DNA of 64,000 bases, taken from the NCBI RefSeq assembly GCF_003008695.1, contig NZ_PXZT01000004.1:124001-188000 (forward strand), read 5' to 3'. This document shows, piece by piece, positions 17,124-25,408 of the stretch (positions are counted from its first letter, which is position 1; every line of letters begins with the position of its first letter). This DNA is from Trichococcus alkaliphilus (GTDB lineage: Bacteria; Bacillota; Bacilli; Lactobacillales; Aerococcaceae). A model generated the notes under the pieces. It was given only the letters and a program-made list of their open reading frames with translations, made no database searches and had not been told where the DNA came from. The translations under genes and the position numbers were made by a program.

Positions 17124-18092
17124 TTACGGGTTTTGTTTCCGTCTGTATTCACTCCGCGAAAGGCCGTTTGTTTCCGCATTTTCAATAGCCGGTTGATCCG
17201 GGGTGAAGACAGGTTTCGTTTGTTTGACAGTCTGCTTGGAGGCCTTTTTTTTGCTTTGAAATTTGCCGGATTTGAACAGATCCAGCGCCAGAAAGATTGC
17301 GGCTGCGATGAAGAGACCGAACGAAAGGGTGCCCATCCAACCGGAAACGCCCAACAGGTCATCCACCGTTGTCCGGAGATGGATGTATCTTAACAGTGCT
17401 CCCAAACCTGCGCACAGGATTGCGCGTTTGCGGTTGCCGCTAGTCACTTTCAAGCGTTTGTTGCCCTCCATAAGAATGCTGAAGATGGCAATCGCATAAC
17501 TGACGAGTGCGGCATACAAAAGCAGGCTGTTCTGCCCGGTGGTGTTCGCCAAAAAGTCGCCTGCTACCGTTTGCGTATCCAGAAAAAGGAAAAATGTGCC
17601 GAACAGCGCACCGAGTACGCCGTTTCTTAGATGAGTGCCTTGCTTCTTCAGGAGTTTGTTCAGATTGGCTGAAAAGGACAAGGCCGCCAGAGTGTAGCAA
17701 CCGATAGCCAAATAGAGTGTCAAATCGGAAATGCCTGTTCTGGCAGCTATGAGTTGATCGCTCGCTGTTTGGGTGTGCAGATAGAGGAAGCCGGATCCCA
17801 GGATCAAGCCGGATAGGCCGCTGCGGAATCGTGCATTCGCTTCGCGTTTCTGCTTGCTTTTTCCGAATAGGACCTGCAGCGTCGCGAGAATGAAAAATCC
17901 CAATGAAATGTATAGGCCGAGATCCGGAATGCCGATGATGCTGCCGATAGCAGTGGCTTGCTGCAGGTATCCAAAAAGCACGCCGAGAATCACTGATGTG
18001 AACGGAAATCTGGATTCCTTGCCATTGCGTTTTTTCATGATATGGATGAACGTCAGGAAAAGAAGAAAAACAATGATGATCGGGTAAGTCAT
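17124..18092 (-). CDS. Polytopic membrane protein with four internal repeats, unknown function
   Basis: ATG at 18092 is chosen because AAGGAGG lies 7 nt upstream; the frame remains open further upstream. The 322-residue product contains four copies of a helix-pair unit of about 62 residues. Copies start near FTSVILGVLFGYL, FRSGLSGLILGSGFLYLHTQTA, LRNGVLGALFGTFFLFLDTQTV and KRAILCAGLGALLRYIHLRTT; each is followed by a D-[LQ]L/I...L-x-L-Y/F helix. Copies 2-4 share [HD]-x-[QR]T-[AVT] just after the first helix. The Lys/Thr/Pro-rich tail (about residues 275-322) is probably cytoplasmic. The start and end are well supported; no known family was recognised. Confidence 0.75.
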   Translation of the reverse strand: MTYPIIIVFLLFLTFIHIMKKRNGKESRFPFTSVILGVLFGYLQQATAIGSIIGIPDLGLYISLGFFILATLQVLFGKSKQKREANARFRSGLSGLILGSGFLYLHTQTASDQLIAARTGISDLTLYLAIGCYTLAALSFSANLNKLLKKQGTHLRNGVLGALFGTFFLFLDTQTVAGDFLANTTGQNSLLLYAALVSYAIAIFSILMEGNKRLKVTSGNRKRAILCAGLGALLRYIHLRTTVDDLLGVSGWMGTLSFGLFIAAAIFLALDLFKSGKFQSKKKASKQTVKQTKPVFTPDQPAIENAETNGLSRSEYRRKQNP

Positions 18093-18263
18093 ACCTAAGC
18101 CTCCTTGTATGTCAATTTGCTCTAAAAACAGAAGCATCAAAAACTGATTCCACTGTTCAGGAACATTCAAAGGACATCATAACACAGATTTATGATGCAT
18201 TTGTTGCGGAATGACGATTCTTTTGTTAAGAAAGTATGACCAGCCGAATGGCGGAATGGACAC

Positions 18264-18306
18264 AAAAAAACAGCAGCCCACTTTTTTCAGGGTGGACTGC
18301 TGTTTA
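18264..18306 (-). terminator. Rho-independent terminator after the pRiA4b ORF-3-like gene
   Basis: A 13-bp stem (18268-18280 with 18293-18305), T-rich on the minus strand at 18264-18270. Confidence 0.85.
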
Positions 18307-18315
18307 TCAGAACAT

Positions 18316-19035
18316 TCAATAATTGGGAGGCGAATCTTCCGCATCATCAGACGGAAAATCGTCCCAACTTGTATCGATTGCATATTCTGACCCAAAGTCT
18401 TCGTATTCCGCATCGAAAATATCCGAGTCGCCCAACTGGGATAACGCGAAATTGATCAAGCGGATCAAATCCTGTGTGTCCGTCAGTTTCAATATATTCC
18501 GATTTTGCAGAATCGTGCTGCGGTCTTCCATTTCGTCCGGACTGGCATTTTCGGCAGCTACACAAATCGGATAGCGGCCACCTTCTTGAGGCGCAACCAT
18601 CTCAGTGAGTTGGATATCCACTTCTATGACGGCATCCGTGAAATAGATGTAGGTCGCTGCATCATCGATATCGGTGAAAAATTTCTGCAGCGTTTGGTCT
18701 TCATTTTCCGCGTTGTCGTTTTCATCGTGATAGTCGTAGTCATTTTCCTCGATTTCATCCACATCTTCACGTTCCTCATTGGAATATTCCCTGAGGTCGC
18801 TCTCGTCCGTATAATCTTCCAAGGTGTCTAATGGTGTCTCCTCGATTATGATGGGAAGGAGGTCTGTGCCGCCGGAGCGCGTGATTTCAAAACGATGCTC
18901 GAAAAACCCGCTCCAACTGAATGCCGCTTGGATGATGCTGTTGAAATCGTAGAAAGTCTCATCGCTGCTCACCTGGATATCCCGCCATATAGGCACGCCG
19001 ATGTCACGGACAGCAACCCTGAATTCATAAATCAT
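18316..19035 (-). CDS. pRiA4b ORF-3-like domain protein with acidic insert
   Basis: ATG 19035 follows AGGGG with 8-nt spacing, giving 239 residues. The N-terminus (IYEFRVAVRDIGVPIWRDIQV, then FYDFNSIIQAAFSWSGFFEHRFEI) is the pRiA4b ORF-3-like domain, named from an Agrobacterium plasmid and often mislabelled as an IS1096 passenger protein. A very acidic Asp/Glu/Asn/Tyr-rich stretch (about residues 68-115) interrupts it; the C-terminal part resumes FFTDIDDAATYIYFTD and a PICVAAENASPDEM segment typical of the family. Function is not established for any member. Soluble. No transposase lies nearby, so a transposon link is not supported. Confidence 0.8.
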   Translation of the reverse strand: MIYEFRVAVRDIGVPIWRDIQVSSDETFYDFNSIIQAAFSWSGFFEHRFEITRSGGTDLLPIIIEETPLDTLEDYTDESDLREYSNEEREDVDEIEENDYDYHDENDNAENEDQTLQKFFTDIDDAATYIYFTDAVIEVDIQLTEMVAPQEGGRYPICVAAENASPDEMEDRSTILQNRNILKLTDTQDLIRLINFALSQLGDSDIFDAEYEDFGSEYAIDTSWDDFPSDDAEDSPPNY

Positions 19036-19222
19036 CTTGACCACCCCTGTTCTCTGCTTTACTCAAGTATAACCCTTTCTTAAGGATGCGAGCAAAGATT
19101 AACACACGGCTTTTTTATTGGAAATGCAAGGTTTTGAAATGCAGTTTACAAATCTATTTCGTTATAATGGTACTGACAAAGGTTTTTCAGGGAGAGAATG
19201 TGATAATGGAGGAGGAAGTTGT

Positions 19223-19783
19223 ATGTTGGACAGTAGATACATCAGCGCTTATGGATTGACGAGTGAGGAAATCGACTATTTACGCAAATGCAGCGAAGGG
19301 ATAGAGTGCGAGCTGTTGACTGTAGGGGATTATCGCGATTTGATGTCAACAGGCCATTTCCTGTCCATCATTACCACGGAGAGGCTGGATAAGGAAGCCG
19401 TTGTCGCACTGTCGGAATATTTCCGGGAGGTCGACGGCAATTTGACAAAAGTGATATTGGTTGGCCCGGTGGTGGACGGATTGACGGAAGCCGCACATGC
19501 AGAAGCTTTTGAAAACTTTGCCGAACTGAAGGACAAGTTGCCTGGGCTCTTGTCGAAGGCAAGCCAGAAAGCGAAAAGTGACGAAGCCACGATCCATACA
19601 CTTTCCAATATTATCCAGATCCGGGATCTCATCGAAAAAAATCCGGAAACCACGACACAGGAATTGGCGAAAGCCATCGACAAAAACGAAGCCGCCATCA
19701 GAAGGTATATTGAGATTTTGAGGATCATGGGAAATCAGATAGATTACGATCCCAACAGGAAGACATGGTCTTGTAGGCAATAA
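19223..19783 (+). CDS. Uncharacterised protein with C-terminal helix-turn-helix
   Basis: ATG 19223 is preceded by GGAGGAGG with 7-nt spacing, and a TATAAT sits at 19163-19168. The N-terminal about 115 residues (SAYGLTSEEIDYLRKCSEG, FLSIITTERLDKEAVVALSEYFREV, KVILVGPV) look like a small alpha/beta sensor domain I cannot name. The C-terminal part (ETTTQELAKAIDKNEAAIRRYIEILR) is a clear winged-helix/HTH_11-like DNA-binding motif. It is therefore a candidate regulator of 186 residues. It lies just before the toroid-fold gene (57-nt gap) and may share a transcript with it. Confidence 0.7.
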   Translation: MLDSRYISAYGLTSEEIDYLRKCSEGIECELLTVGDYRDLMSTGHFLSIITTERLDKEAVVALSEYFREVDGNLTKVILVGPVVDGLTEAAHAEAFENFAELKDKLPGLLSKASQKAKSDEATIHTLSNIIQIRDLIEKNPETTTQELAKAIDKNEAAIRRYIEILRIMGNQIDYDPNRKTWSCRQ

Positions 19784-19839
19784 CCCGGATTAGGTCAAAC
19801 TGTATCAGCCGAACTAAGGCCAAGAGCGGAGCCTGTGTC

Positions 19840-20817
19840 ATGTATCCAGTCGTTGCAAAGTTATTACAATCTCCAGAGCCATCCATCCGGTATGCAGCCA
19901 GGGTCCGGTTATCGGGAGGAAATCCTGATTCATCCGAAATCGGCGAGCTGCTGTCGGAAATAAAACATTCAGATCGGGTCAATAAAATCCTGAGCAAAAA
20001 AGACGCTTCCGGACTGTTGCTGCCGTTGGACAATCCATACAAAAAATGGGATGGCGCGCATTGGGCTCTAACGCTTTTGGCTGACCTCGGCTATCCAAAA
20101 AACGATCCCACTATCTTGCCGATAATCGACCAAGTCTGTAAGCAGTGGCTGAAACCGGAATTCTGGGAAAATGATCCTGTCAACGGAAGGTTCCGAAGGC
20201 ATGCCTCTCAACAAGGGAATGCCTTGTATTCCCTGTTAAGCTTAACCGATCAGTCCAGGATGGAGTCGGCAGAGTTGTTGGTGGATTTGCTTTTGAAATG
20301 GCAGTGGCCGGATGGCGGATGGAACTGTGATCCGAATCCGCAGGCTGACGATTCGTCTTTCACTGAATCTTTGATCCCATTGCGGGCATTGGCTCTCTAC
20401 GGAAGGAAGACTGGTGATAAAGAGGTTATGGAGGCATGTGGAAAAGCAGCCGAGGTCTTCCTGTGCCGCCACCTTTTCCGCAGGCGTTCGAATAACAGGA
20501 TCATCAAGAGCGATTTCATATTATTGCATTATCCTTGTTATTGGCACTATGATATCCTCTTCGCCTTGAAGGTCATGGCAGAGATGGGGATCGTTACAGA
20601 TAGTCGTTGCGATGATGCGTTGGAGCTTTTGGAATCCAAACGGCTCCCGGATGGCAGCTGGCCGATGGAAGCAAAATATGGCCGAACGCTTGATGAAAAA
20701 ACTGCAGATAGACCATCAAACAGTACTTATCTGGTTTGGGGGGAAGTGGACGGCAAGAACGGCAATGAGTGGGTAACATCAGATGCCTTGTACGTATTGC
20801 GCGCAGCAGGAAGATAA
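19840..20817 (+). CDS. Prenyltransferase/squalene-cyclase-like alpha/alpha-toroid protein
   Basis: A 325-residue cytoplasmic protein from ATG 19840 with only a weak ribosome site (GGAG, 8 nt). Several repeats of the QW-like toroid pattern are visible: WALTLLADLGYP, QWPDGGWNCDPNPQADDSSFTESLIPLRAL, LLESKRLPDGSWPMEAKYGRT and WVTSDALYVLRA. These resemble terpenoid-cyclase/prenyltransferase toroids, but the DxDD protonation motif of squalene-hopene cyclases and the zinc ligands of protein prenyltransferases were not recognised. No isoprenoid genes are adjacent, so catalytic function is doubtful; many bacterial members are annotated only as nitrogen-starvation or hypothetical proteins. Confidence 0.75.
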   Translation: MYPVVAKLLQSPEPSIRYAARVRLSGGNPDSSEIGELLSEIKHSDRVNKILSKKDASGLLLPLDNPYKKWDGAHWALTLLADLGYPKNDPTILPIIDQVCKQWLKPEFWENDPVNGRFRRHASQQGNALYSLLSLTDQSRMESAELLVDLLLKWQWPDGGWNCDPNPQADDSSFTESLIPLRALALYGRKTGDKEVMEACGKAAEVFLCRHLFRRRSNNRIIKSDFILLHYPCYWHYDILFALKVMAEMGIVTDSRCDDALELLESKRLPDGSWPMEAKYGRTLDEKTADRPSNSTYLVWGEVDGKNGNEWVTSDALYVLRAAGR

Positions 20818-20998
20818 AGGGTACTCTGCTATTGATCAGCACCCTGACAAGGATCCATTCAAATTATCCCTGCCTCCTGCAATCAGTGTCCCTTCAACGA
20901 AAATCTATGGTACACTGATATTGTCGCTTGATTCAGCCTTTTACTACGCAGAAAGGCTATGTATTATTAATTATACTTCCAAAAAAGGAGATGATTTA

Positions 20999-21937
20999 TT
21001 GGGGAATTTTTCCATTGCGGTGAATGCAGTAATGCCTTTATTGTTGTACATGTTGATCGGGCAGGGGTTATTGCGGGCCAAACTGTTGGATGGCACGACT
21101 TATCAAAAATTGAATAATGCCATTTTTCGGTTCTTTTTGCCGATCAATCTCCTTATGAATGTTTACGAAGCGGATGTCAGAAGCACCTTCAGAGTCGATG
21201 TGCTCTTTTTCGCTGTCGGACTTACTTTAAGTTTCTTCTTGCTTTTTGCTTTATTCATTCCGTGGATCGAAAAGGACAATTCCAAACGCGGTGTGATGCT
21301 GCAAGGGACATTCCGTTCCAATTTTGTCCTGTTCGGGTTGCCGATCGCTACATCGCTGTTGTCGGAAAGCCAATTGGGGATGACCTCGATACTGATTGCG
21401 GTCATCGTTCCTTTGAATAATGTTCTGTCCGTCGTAGCGCTTTCCATCTATTCGGATCATAAAATCCAACCCGTTCGCATCCTCTTGGATATCCTTAAGA
21501 ATCCGATGTTCATCGGTACGATAGTAGGCATCCTGATCAGCCTTTCCGGATTGAAATTCCCTCTGTTCCTCGACGATACGCTGAGCGGCATCAAAGGGCT
21601 GGTCACACCGTTAGCACTGATTGTCATGGGCGGTACTTTCCGCTTTGATGCCTTGAATAATGCGCGGATCCAATTGGCAATGACGGTATTCTTTAAGTTG
21701 GTTTTGATCCCAATAATCGGTCTGACGCTGGCTGTCCTCTACGGATTGACCAGAGAAAATTTGGTGCCGATGATGACGCTGTTGGGCGGTCCAACAGCCG
21801 TATCCAGTTACACGATGGCGCAACAGATGGGCGGGGACCCGGATTTGGCGAGTCAAATCGTCGTTTTCACTACCATCTTCTCGATGTTCAGTTTGGTTGT
21901 GTTCATAACGGTCCTGAAATCATTATTCTTGATTTGA
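20999..21937 (+). CDS. AEC family (auxin efflux carrier-type) transporter
   Basis: The start is taken as TTG 20999 because AAAAGGAG (20983-20990) lies 8 nt upstream; the frame is open further back to 20783 but that part reads as non-coding. The 312-residue product has about ten membrane helices in the 5+5 AEC layout: SIAVNAVMPLLLYMLIGQGLL at the start, conserved LPINLLMNVY and FRSNFVLFGLPI (N-x-x-x-xGxPI), and LGGPTAVSSYTMAQQMGGD near the end. Members export or import organic acids such as malate or malonate; the substrate here is unknown. It ends at a strong terminator. Confidence 0.88.
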   Translation: MGNFSIAVNAVMPLLLYMLIGQGLLRAKLLDGTTYQKLNNAIFRFFLPINLLMNVYEADVRSTFRVDVLFFAVGLTLSFFLLFALFIPWIEKDNSKRGVMLQGTFRSNFVLFGLPIATSLLSESQLGMTSILIAVIVPLNNVLSVVALSIYSDHKIQPVRILLDILKNPMFIGTIVGILISLSGLKFPLFLDDTLSGIKGLVTPLALIVMGGTFRFDALNNARIQLAMTVFFKLVLIPIIGLTLAVLYGLTRENLVPMMTLLGGPTAVSSYTMAQQMGGDPDLASQIVVFTTIFSMFSLVVFITVLKSLFLI

Positions 21938-21946
21938 ATACAATGT

Positions 21947-21993
21947 AAGGAAACAAGAGCCTGCTGCAGAAGCAGATTCTTGTTTCCTTTTTT
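21947..21993 (+). terminator. Rho-independent terminator after the AEC transporter gene
   Basis: A 12-bp stem AAGGAAACAAGA (21947-21958) with TCTTGTTTCCTT (21978-21989), followed by T. Confidence 0.88.
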
Positions 21994-22079
21994 GTCCATT
22001 CGCGTTCGCCTATGGCCCGGTGAAAGCTTATAATGGATGTATAAGGAACACAACCATCTTATGACAGGGGACGATAAAG

Positions 22080-22697
22080 ATGATCATCATCGGGATTACC
22101 GGAGGATCGGGAGCCGGCAAAACAACCGTTGCGAAAACAATCGCGAAAAGACTGGGCAAGGGCAATGTCGTCTATGTATCGCAGGATTGGTACTACAAGG
22201 ATCAAACGCATCTGAGCGCAATTGAGCGCGAAAACCTGAATCTCGATCACCCAAACGCCTTCGATAACGAACTCTTGATTTCAGATTTGGCCAAACTCCG
22301 TTCCGGACAAGACATTGAGGCGCCAATCTACGATTTCAGTCTGCAAGCACGTTCGAAAAAGACGACCCCGATCGAGTCCAAGCCGGTCGTCATACTGGAA
22401 GGGATTCTGATTTTGGCCATACCCAAGTTGGTATCCATGATCGACATCAAAATATTTGTCGATGCGGAACCGGACATTCGCCTGATCAGAAGAATCGAAA
22501 GGGATATCCGCGAACGGAACAGCACGTATGAGAGTACGATTGCCCGCTATCTGACGACCGTCAAACCGATGCATGATGCCTTCATCGAGCCCTCCAAAAT
22601 CCAGGCCGACATCATCGTGCCGCGCGGAGGCCAGAACGACATCGCCACCGATATGCTCGGGGACTTGGTTGAGCACTACAGCCACCATCATGTCTAA
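22080..22697 (+). CDS. udk: Uridine kinase
   Basis: A 205-residue cytoplasmic P-loop kinase: Walker A GGSGAGKTT at residues 8-16, SQDWYYKDQTH at the substrate side, the NLDHPNAFDNELL motif, PIYDFSLQAR, a hydrophobic VVILEGILIL strand, and the RRIERDIRERN lid. This is the Udk layout (phosphorylates uridine/cytidine with GTP or ATP in pyrimidine salvage); it also resembles phosphoribulokinase-like members, but size and motifs favour Udk. AGGGGA lies about 9 nt before ATG 22080. It is separate from the de novo pyr operons, with no PyrR site in front. Confidence 0.92.
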   Translation: MIIIGITGGSGAGKTTVAKTIAKRLGKGNVVYVSQDWYYKDQTHLSAIERENLNLDHPNAFDNELLISDLAKLRSGQDIEAPIYDFSLQARSKKTTPIESKPVVILEGILILAIPKLVSMIDIKIFVDAEPDIRLIRRIERDIRERNSTYESTIARYLTTVKPMHDAFIEPSKIQADIIVPRGGQNDIATDMLGDLVEHYSHHHV

Positions 22698-22759
22698 AGA
22701 GCTATACGTTCCCAATAGATAAATCCCAAAAAAACATTACATGAAAAAAGCATTAGAAA

Positions 22760-22788
22760 TAGACAAGAAAACGGAAATAGTATATAGT
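22760..22788 (+). promoter_or_regulatory. Predicted promoter of the trmB-like/lysA operon
   Basis: TAGACA (22760-22765), a 17-nt spacer and TATAGT (22783-22788) stand 65 nt before GTG 22853. Confidence 0.5.
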
Positions 22789-22852
22789 GTTCCTATGCAG
22801 TAATACTACTGACAAAAAGCAGAACACGCATTGAAATGGGAGGATTTATTCA

Positions 22853-23557
22853 GTGGATAACACAGAATTGTTGACGCGATTTAATCTGACCAGACATGAA
22901 GCGACCATCTACCTGACCTTGCTTTCGGACGGGGACCTGAACGGTTATGAAGTATCAAAAATAACCGGTATTTCGCGCTCGAACGCCTATGCATCATTGG
23001 CTTCGTTGGTTGAAAAAGGAGCGGCCTTCATCATCGAAGGGGAGACGACCCGCTACACGCCAGTACCGGTGGAGGAATTCTGCGGGAACAAAATCCGATC
23101 CCTTCAGGAATCCAAGCAGGAATTGATTAAGAATATCCCCCAAAGAAGAGAAGATGCGGAGGGGTACATAACCATCACAGGCGAACACCGCATAATGGAC
23201 AAAATGCGCAATATGATTTCAGAATCGAAGTCACGCGTCTACTTGTCCGTTTCCGGGAATATCCTGCCGGAACTTTTGACGGAAATGCAAGCAGCACATC
23301 AGCGCGGCATAAAAATGGTTGTCATAACCGATACGCCATTCCCGCAGGATGGGATGACTGTCCATGTTTTGGAGAAGCCGAAGAAGCAAGTAAGGATCAT
23401 CGTGGATTCCACGACCGTTCTGACTGGTGATATCGATGAGGGCGAGTTTTCCACTTGTCTGTATTCCGGGAAGAAAAATGTAGTTGATTTATTGAAAGAA
23501 TCGTTGCAGAACGAAATCAAAGTAGTCGAAATGATGAGAGGATTTGAAGCGAAATGA
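22853..23557 (+). CDS. TrmB family transcriptional regulator
   Basis: GTG 22853 follows GGGAGGA. The 234-residue protein begins with the TrmB wHTH: MDNTELLTRFNLTRHEATIYLTLL, then LNGYEVSKITGISRSNAYASLASLVEKGA. The C-terminal half looks like a PLD-type TrmB sensor with YLSVSGNILPELL and GDIDEGEFSTCLYSGKKNVV. TrmB regulators often sense sugars or metabolites; ligand unknown. The stop overlaps the decarboxylase start (ATGA at 23554), so the two are translationally coupled, and I infer it regulates that gene or is controlled with it. Confidence 0.88.
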   Translation: MDNTELLTRFNLTRHEATIYLTLLSDGDLNGYEVSKITGISRSNAYASLASLVEKGAAFIIEGETTRYTPVPVEEFCGNKIRSLQESKQELIKNIPQRREDAEGYITITGEHRIMDKMRNMISESKSRVYLSVSGNILPELLTEMQAAHQRGIKMVVITDTPFPQDGMTVHVLEKPKKQVRIIVDSTTVLTGDIDEGEFSTCLYSGKKNVVDLLKESLQNEIKVVEMMRGFEAK

Positions 23558-24819
23558 CAAAAAAAGTATTTGTTGAAAAAGAGCAATTGGAAGAAATCGT
23601 ACAACAGTATCCGACACCCTTCCATTTATATGATGAAAAAGGTATCCGTGAGAATGCGCGCAAATTGAATGCGGCTTTCTCCTGGAACAAAGGCTTCAAA
23701 GAATACTTCGCTGTGAAGGCAACACCGACACCGGCCATTCTGCAGATTCTCAAGGAAGAAGGCTGCGGCGTCGATTGTTCGACTTATACAGAGCTGATGA
23801 TGGCCGATGCACTCGGCTTCAAAGGCGATGAAATCATGTTCTCATCGAACGTGACGCCTAAGGAGGATTTCCAATTCGCTCGCAAATTGAATGCGACCAT
23901 CAATTTGGACGACATTACCCACATCGATTTTCTGGAAGAAGCAGCTGGATTGCCGGAAACAGTCAGCTGCCGATTCAATCCGGGCGGCGAGTTCACGATC
24001 AATAATGAAATCATGGACAAACCCGAAGACGCAAAATACGGCTTCACACGTCCGCAATTGACGGAAGGCTTCAAGAAATTGATGGCAAAAGGCGTGAAAC
24101 ACTTTGGCCTGCATTCATTCTTGGCCAGTAACAACGTAGCGGATGAGTACTATCCGATCCTTGCAGGCATCCTGTTCCAGACTGCCGTTGAACTGAAGGA
24201 AGAAACCGGCGCGGATATCACTTTCATTAACCTTTCAGGCGGAATCGGCATCCCTTACCTTCCGGAACAAAAAGCTGCAGATGTAGCAAAAATCGGCGAA
24301 GGTGTCCGCAAGGCATTTGAAGAAATTTTGGTGCCGGCCGGCCTGGGAGATGTTGCGATCTATACAGAGCTAGGCAGATACATGCTTGGGCCATACGGTT
24401 GTTTGGTGGCAACGGCCATCCACGAAAAGCACATCTACAAAGATTACATCGGTCTGGATGCCAGCGCAGTCAATTTGTTGCGTCCGGCGATGTATGGGGC
24501 TTATCACCACATCACTGTGATGGGCAAAGAAGATCAACCAGAAGATCACATGTATGATGTGACCGGCGGCTTATGCGAAAACAACGACAAATTCGCCATC
24601 AACCGCATGCTGCCTAAAATCGACATCGGTGACTTGGTCGTGATCCATGACACAGGCGCGCACGGCTTCTCGATGGGTTACAACTACAACGGTAAATTGC
24701 GCTCGGCCGAAATCCTCCTGAAAGAAGACGGCGGCACGGAAATGATCCGTCGCGCGGAAACACCAGCGGATTACTTTGCAACGTTCGACTTCACGGGCTT
24801 GTTCAAAGACGTAAAATAA
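23554..24819 (+). CDS. lysA: PLP-dependent diaminopimelate decarboxylase-type enzyme
   Basis: A 421-residue alanine-racemase-fold decarboxylase. EYFAVKATPTP holds the PLP lysine (Lys55); the phosphate-binding NLSGGIGIPY, ELGRYMLGPYGCLVATAI, and the C-terminal GGLCENNDKFA with Cys341 from the partner subunit give the group IV decarboxylase signature. The closest usual activity is meso-diaminopimelate to lysine. The unusual length and the CENNDKFA variant (typical is CESGD) mark a divergent LysA-like subgroup, so carboxynorspermidine or another diamino-acid substrate is possible. It is coupled to a TrmB regulator and ends at a terminator. Confidence 0.85.
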   Translation: MTKKVFVEKEQLEEIVQQYPTPFHLYDEKGIRENARKLNAAFSWNKGFKEYFAVKATPTPAILQILKEEGCGVDCSTYTELMMADALGFKGDEIMFSSNVTPKEDFQFARKLNATINLDDITHIDFLEEAAGLPETVSCRFNPGGEFTINNEIMDKPEDAKYGFTRPQLTEGFKKLMAKGVKHFGLHSFLASNNVADEYYPILAGILFQTAVELKEETGADITFINLSGGIGIPYLPEQKAADVAKIGEGVRKAFEEILVPAGLGDVAIYTELGRYMLGPYGCLVATAIHEKHIYKDYIGLDASAVNLLRPAMYGAYHHITVMGKEDQPEDHMYDVTGGLCENNDKFAINRMLPKIDIGDLVVIHDTGAHGFSMGYNYNGKLRSAEILLKEDGGTEMIRRAETPADYFATFDFTGLFKDVK

Positions 24820-24836
24820 ACGGAAACAAATGTTAG

Positions 24837-24881
24837 GCGGGCCAACGAGCGCAGAAAATGTTCGTTGGTCCGTCTTTTTTT
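24837..24881 (+). terminator. Rho-independent terminator after the lysA-like gene
   Basis: A stem formed by 24837-24848 and 24862-24874, interrupted by one G:U, followed by seven T. Confidence 0.85.
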
Positions 24882-24911
24882 GCTTCGCTTCAATAAATTG
24901 ATCTGACTGCA

Positions 24912-24920
24912 TGATATAAT
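24912..24920 (+). promoter_or_regulatory. Extended -10 promoter candidate before the small nucleotidyltransferase-like gene
   Basis: TG-A-TATAAT at 24912-24920, 33 nt before ATG 24954. Confidence 0.5.
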
Positions 24921-24953
24921 GTTCCCTGGATGAACAAACGAGGGGTGAGATAC

Positions 24954-25334
24954 ATGTTCCGAAAAGAAACGATCAAGGAAAGCGTATCAGCGCTTCCGTT
25001 GAAGCCTGGCGATTATTGCGTCATCACCGGGACGGCACTGGTTATGCATGGCATTAAAGAGGAAACAAAGGATATCGACATCAGCTGCACCAAGGAAGCG
25101 TTCCGAAATTTAGCGGCTCAGGGATACCCGATCAAACAAGGCGCCTTCGCCCGCAAAGTGATCTTCAGCGAGGATGTGGAAATTTTCGAGGATTGGCATA
25201 GAGGGGATATCACGATGATCGACGAGGTTCCGGTCGCGAGCCTGGAATCAGTCATCGTTATGAAGAAACAGCTGGACAGGGAAAAAGATCTGGCAGACAT
25301 CGCTAAGATTGAAGCGCATCTGGCCCAACAATAA
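24954..25334 (+). CDS. Small nucleotidyltransferase-like protein (possible DUF6036 type)
   Basis: ATG 24954 is preferred over 24930 because GAGGGGTGA sits 5 nt upstream. The 126-residue protein contains CVITGTALVMHGIKEETKDIDIS, which matches the G-[ST]-[AG]-x-x-x-HG... [DE]-h-[DE] pattern of minimal nucleotidyltransferases, then DITMIDEVPVASLESVIVMKKQLDREKDLADI, the helical C-terminal region common in AbiEii/DUF6036-type proteins. The first part lacks a canonical GS dipeptide, so catalytic activity is uncertain. It stands alone, with no toxin or antitoxin partner detected. Confidence 0.7.
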   Translation: MFRKETIKESVSALPLKPGDYCVITGTALVMHGIKEETKDIDISCTKEAFRNLAAQGYPIKQGAFARKVIFSEDVEIFEDWHRGDITMIDEVPVASLESVIVMKKQLDREKDLADIAKIEAHLAQQ

Positions 25335-25342
25335 AACCAACC

Positions 25343-25391
25343 AAAAAGCTGACGAACCGCCCTTATGCAGGCGGTTCGTCAGCTTTTTTTG
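25343..25391. terminator. Long bidirectional terminator
   Basis: A 19-bp perfect stem (25343-25361 with 25370-25388) with A-run and T-run, between convergent genes. Confidence 0.92.
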
Positions 25392-25408
25392 ATTGTCTGG
25401 TTCCAAAT

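Noticed and set aside
18316-19035. Transposon passenger gene
   Set aside because: The IS1096 label is inherited from old annotation; no transposase or terminal inverted repeats are seen nearby.
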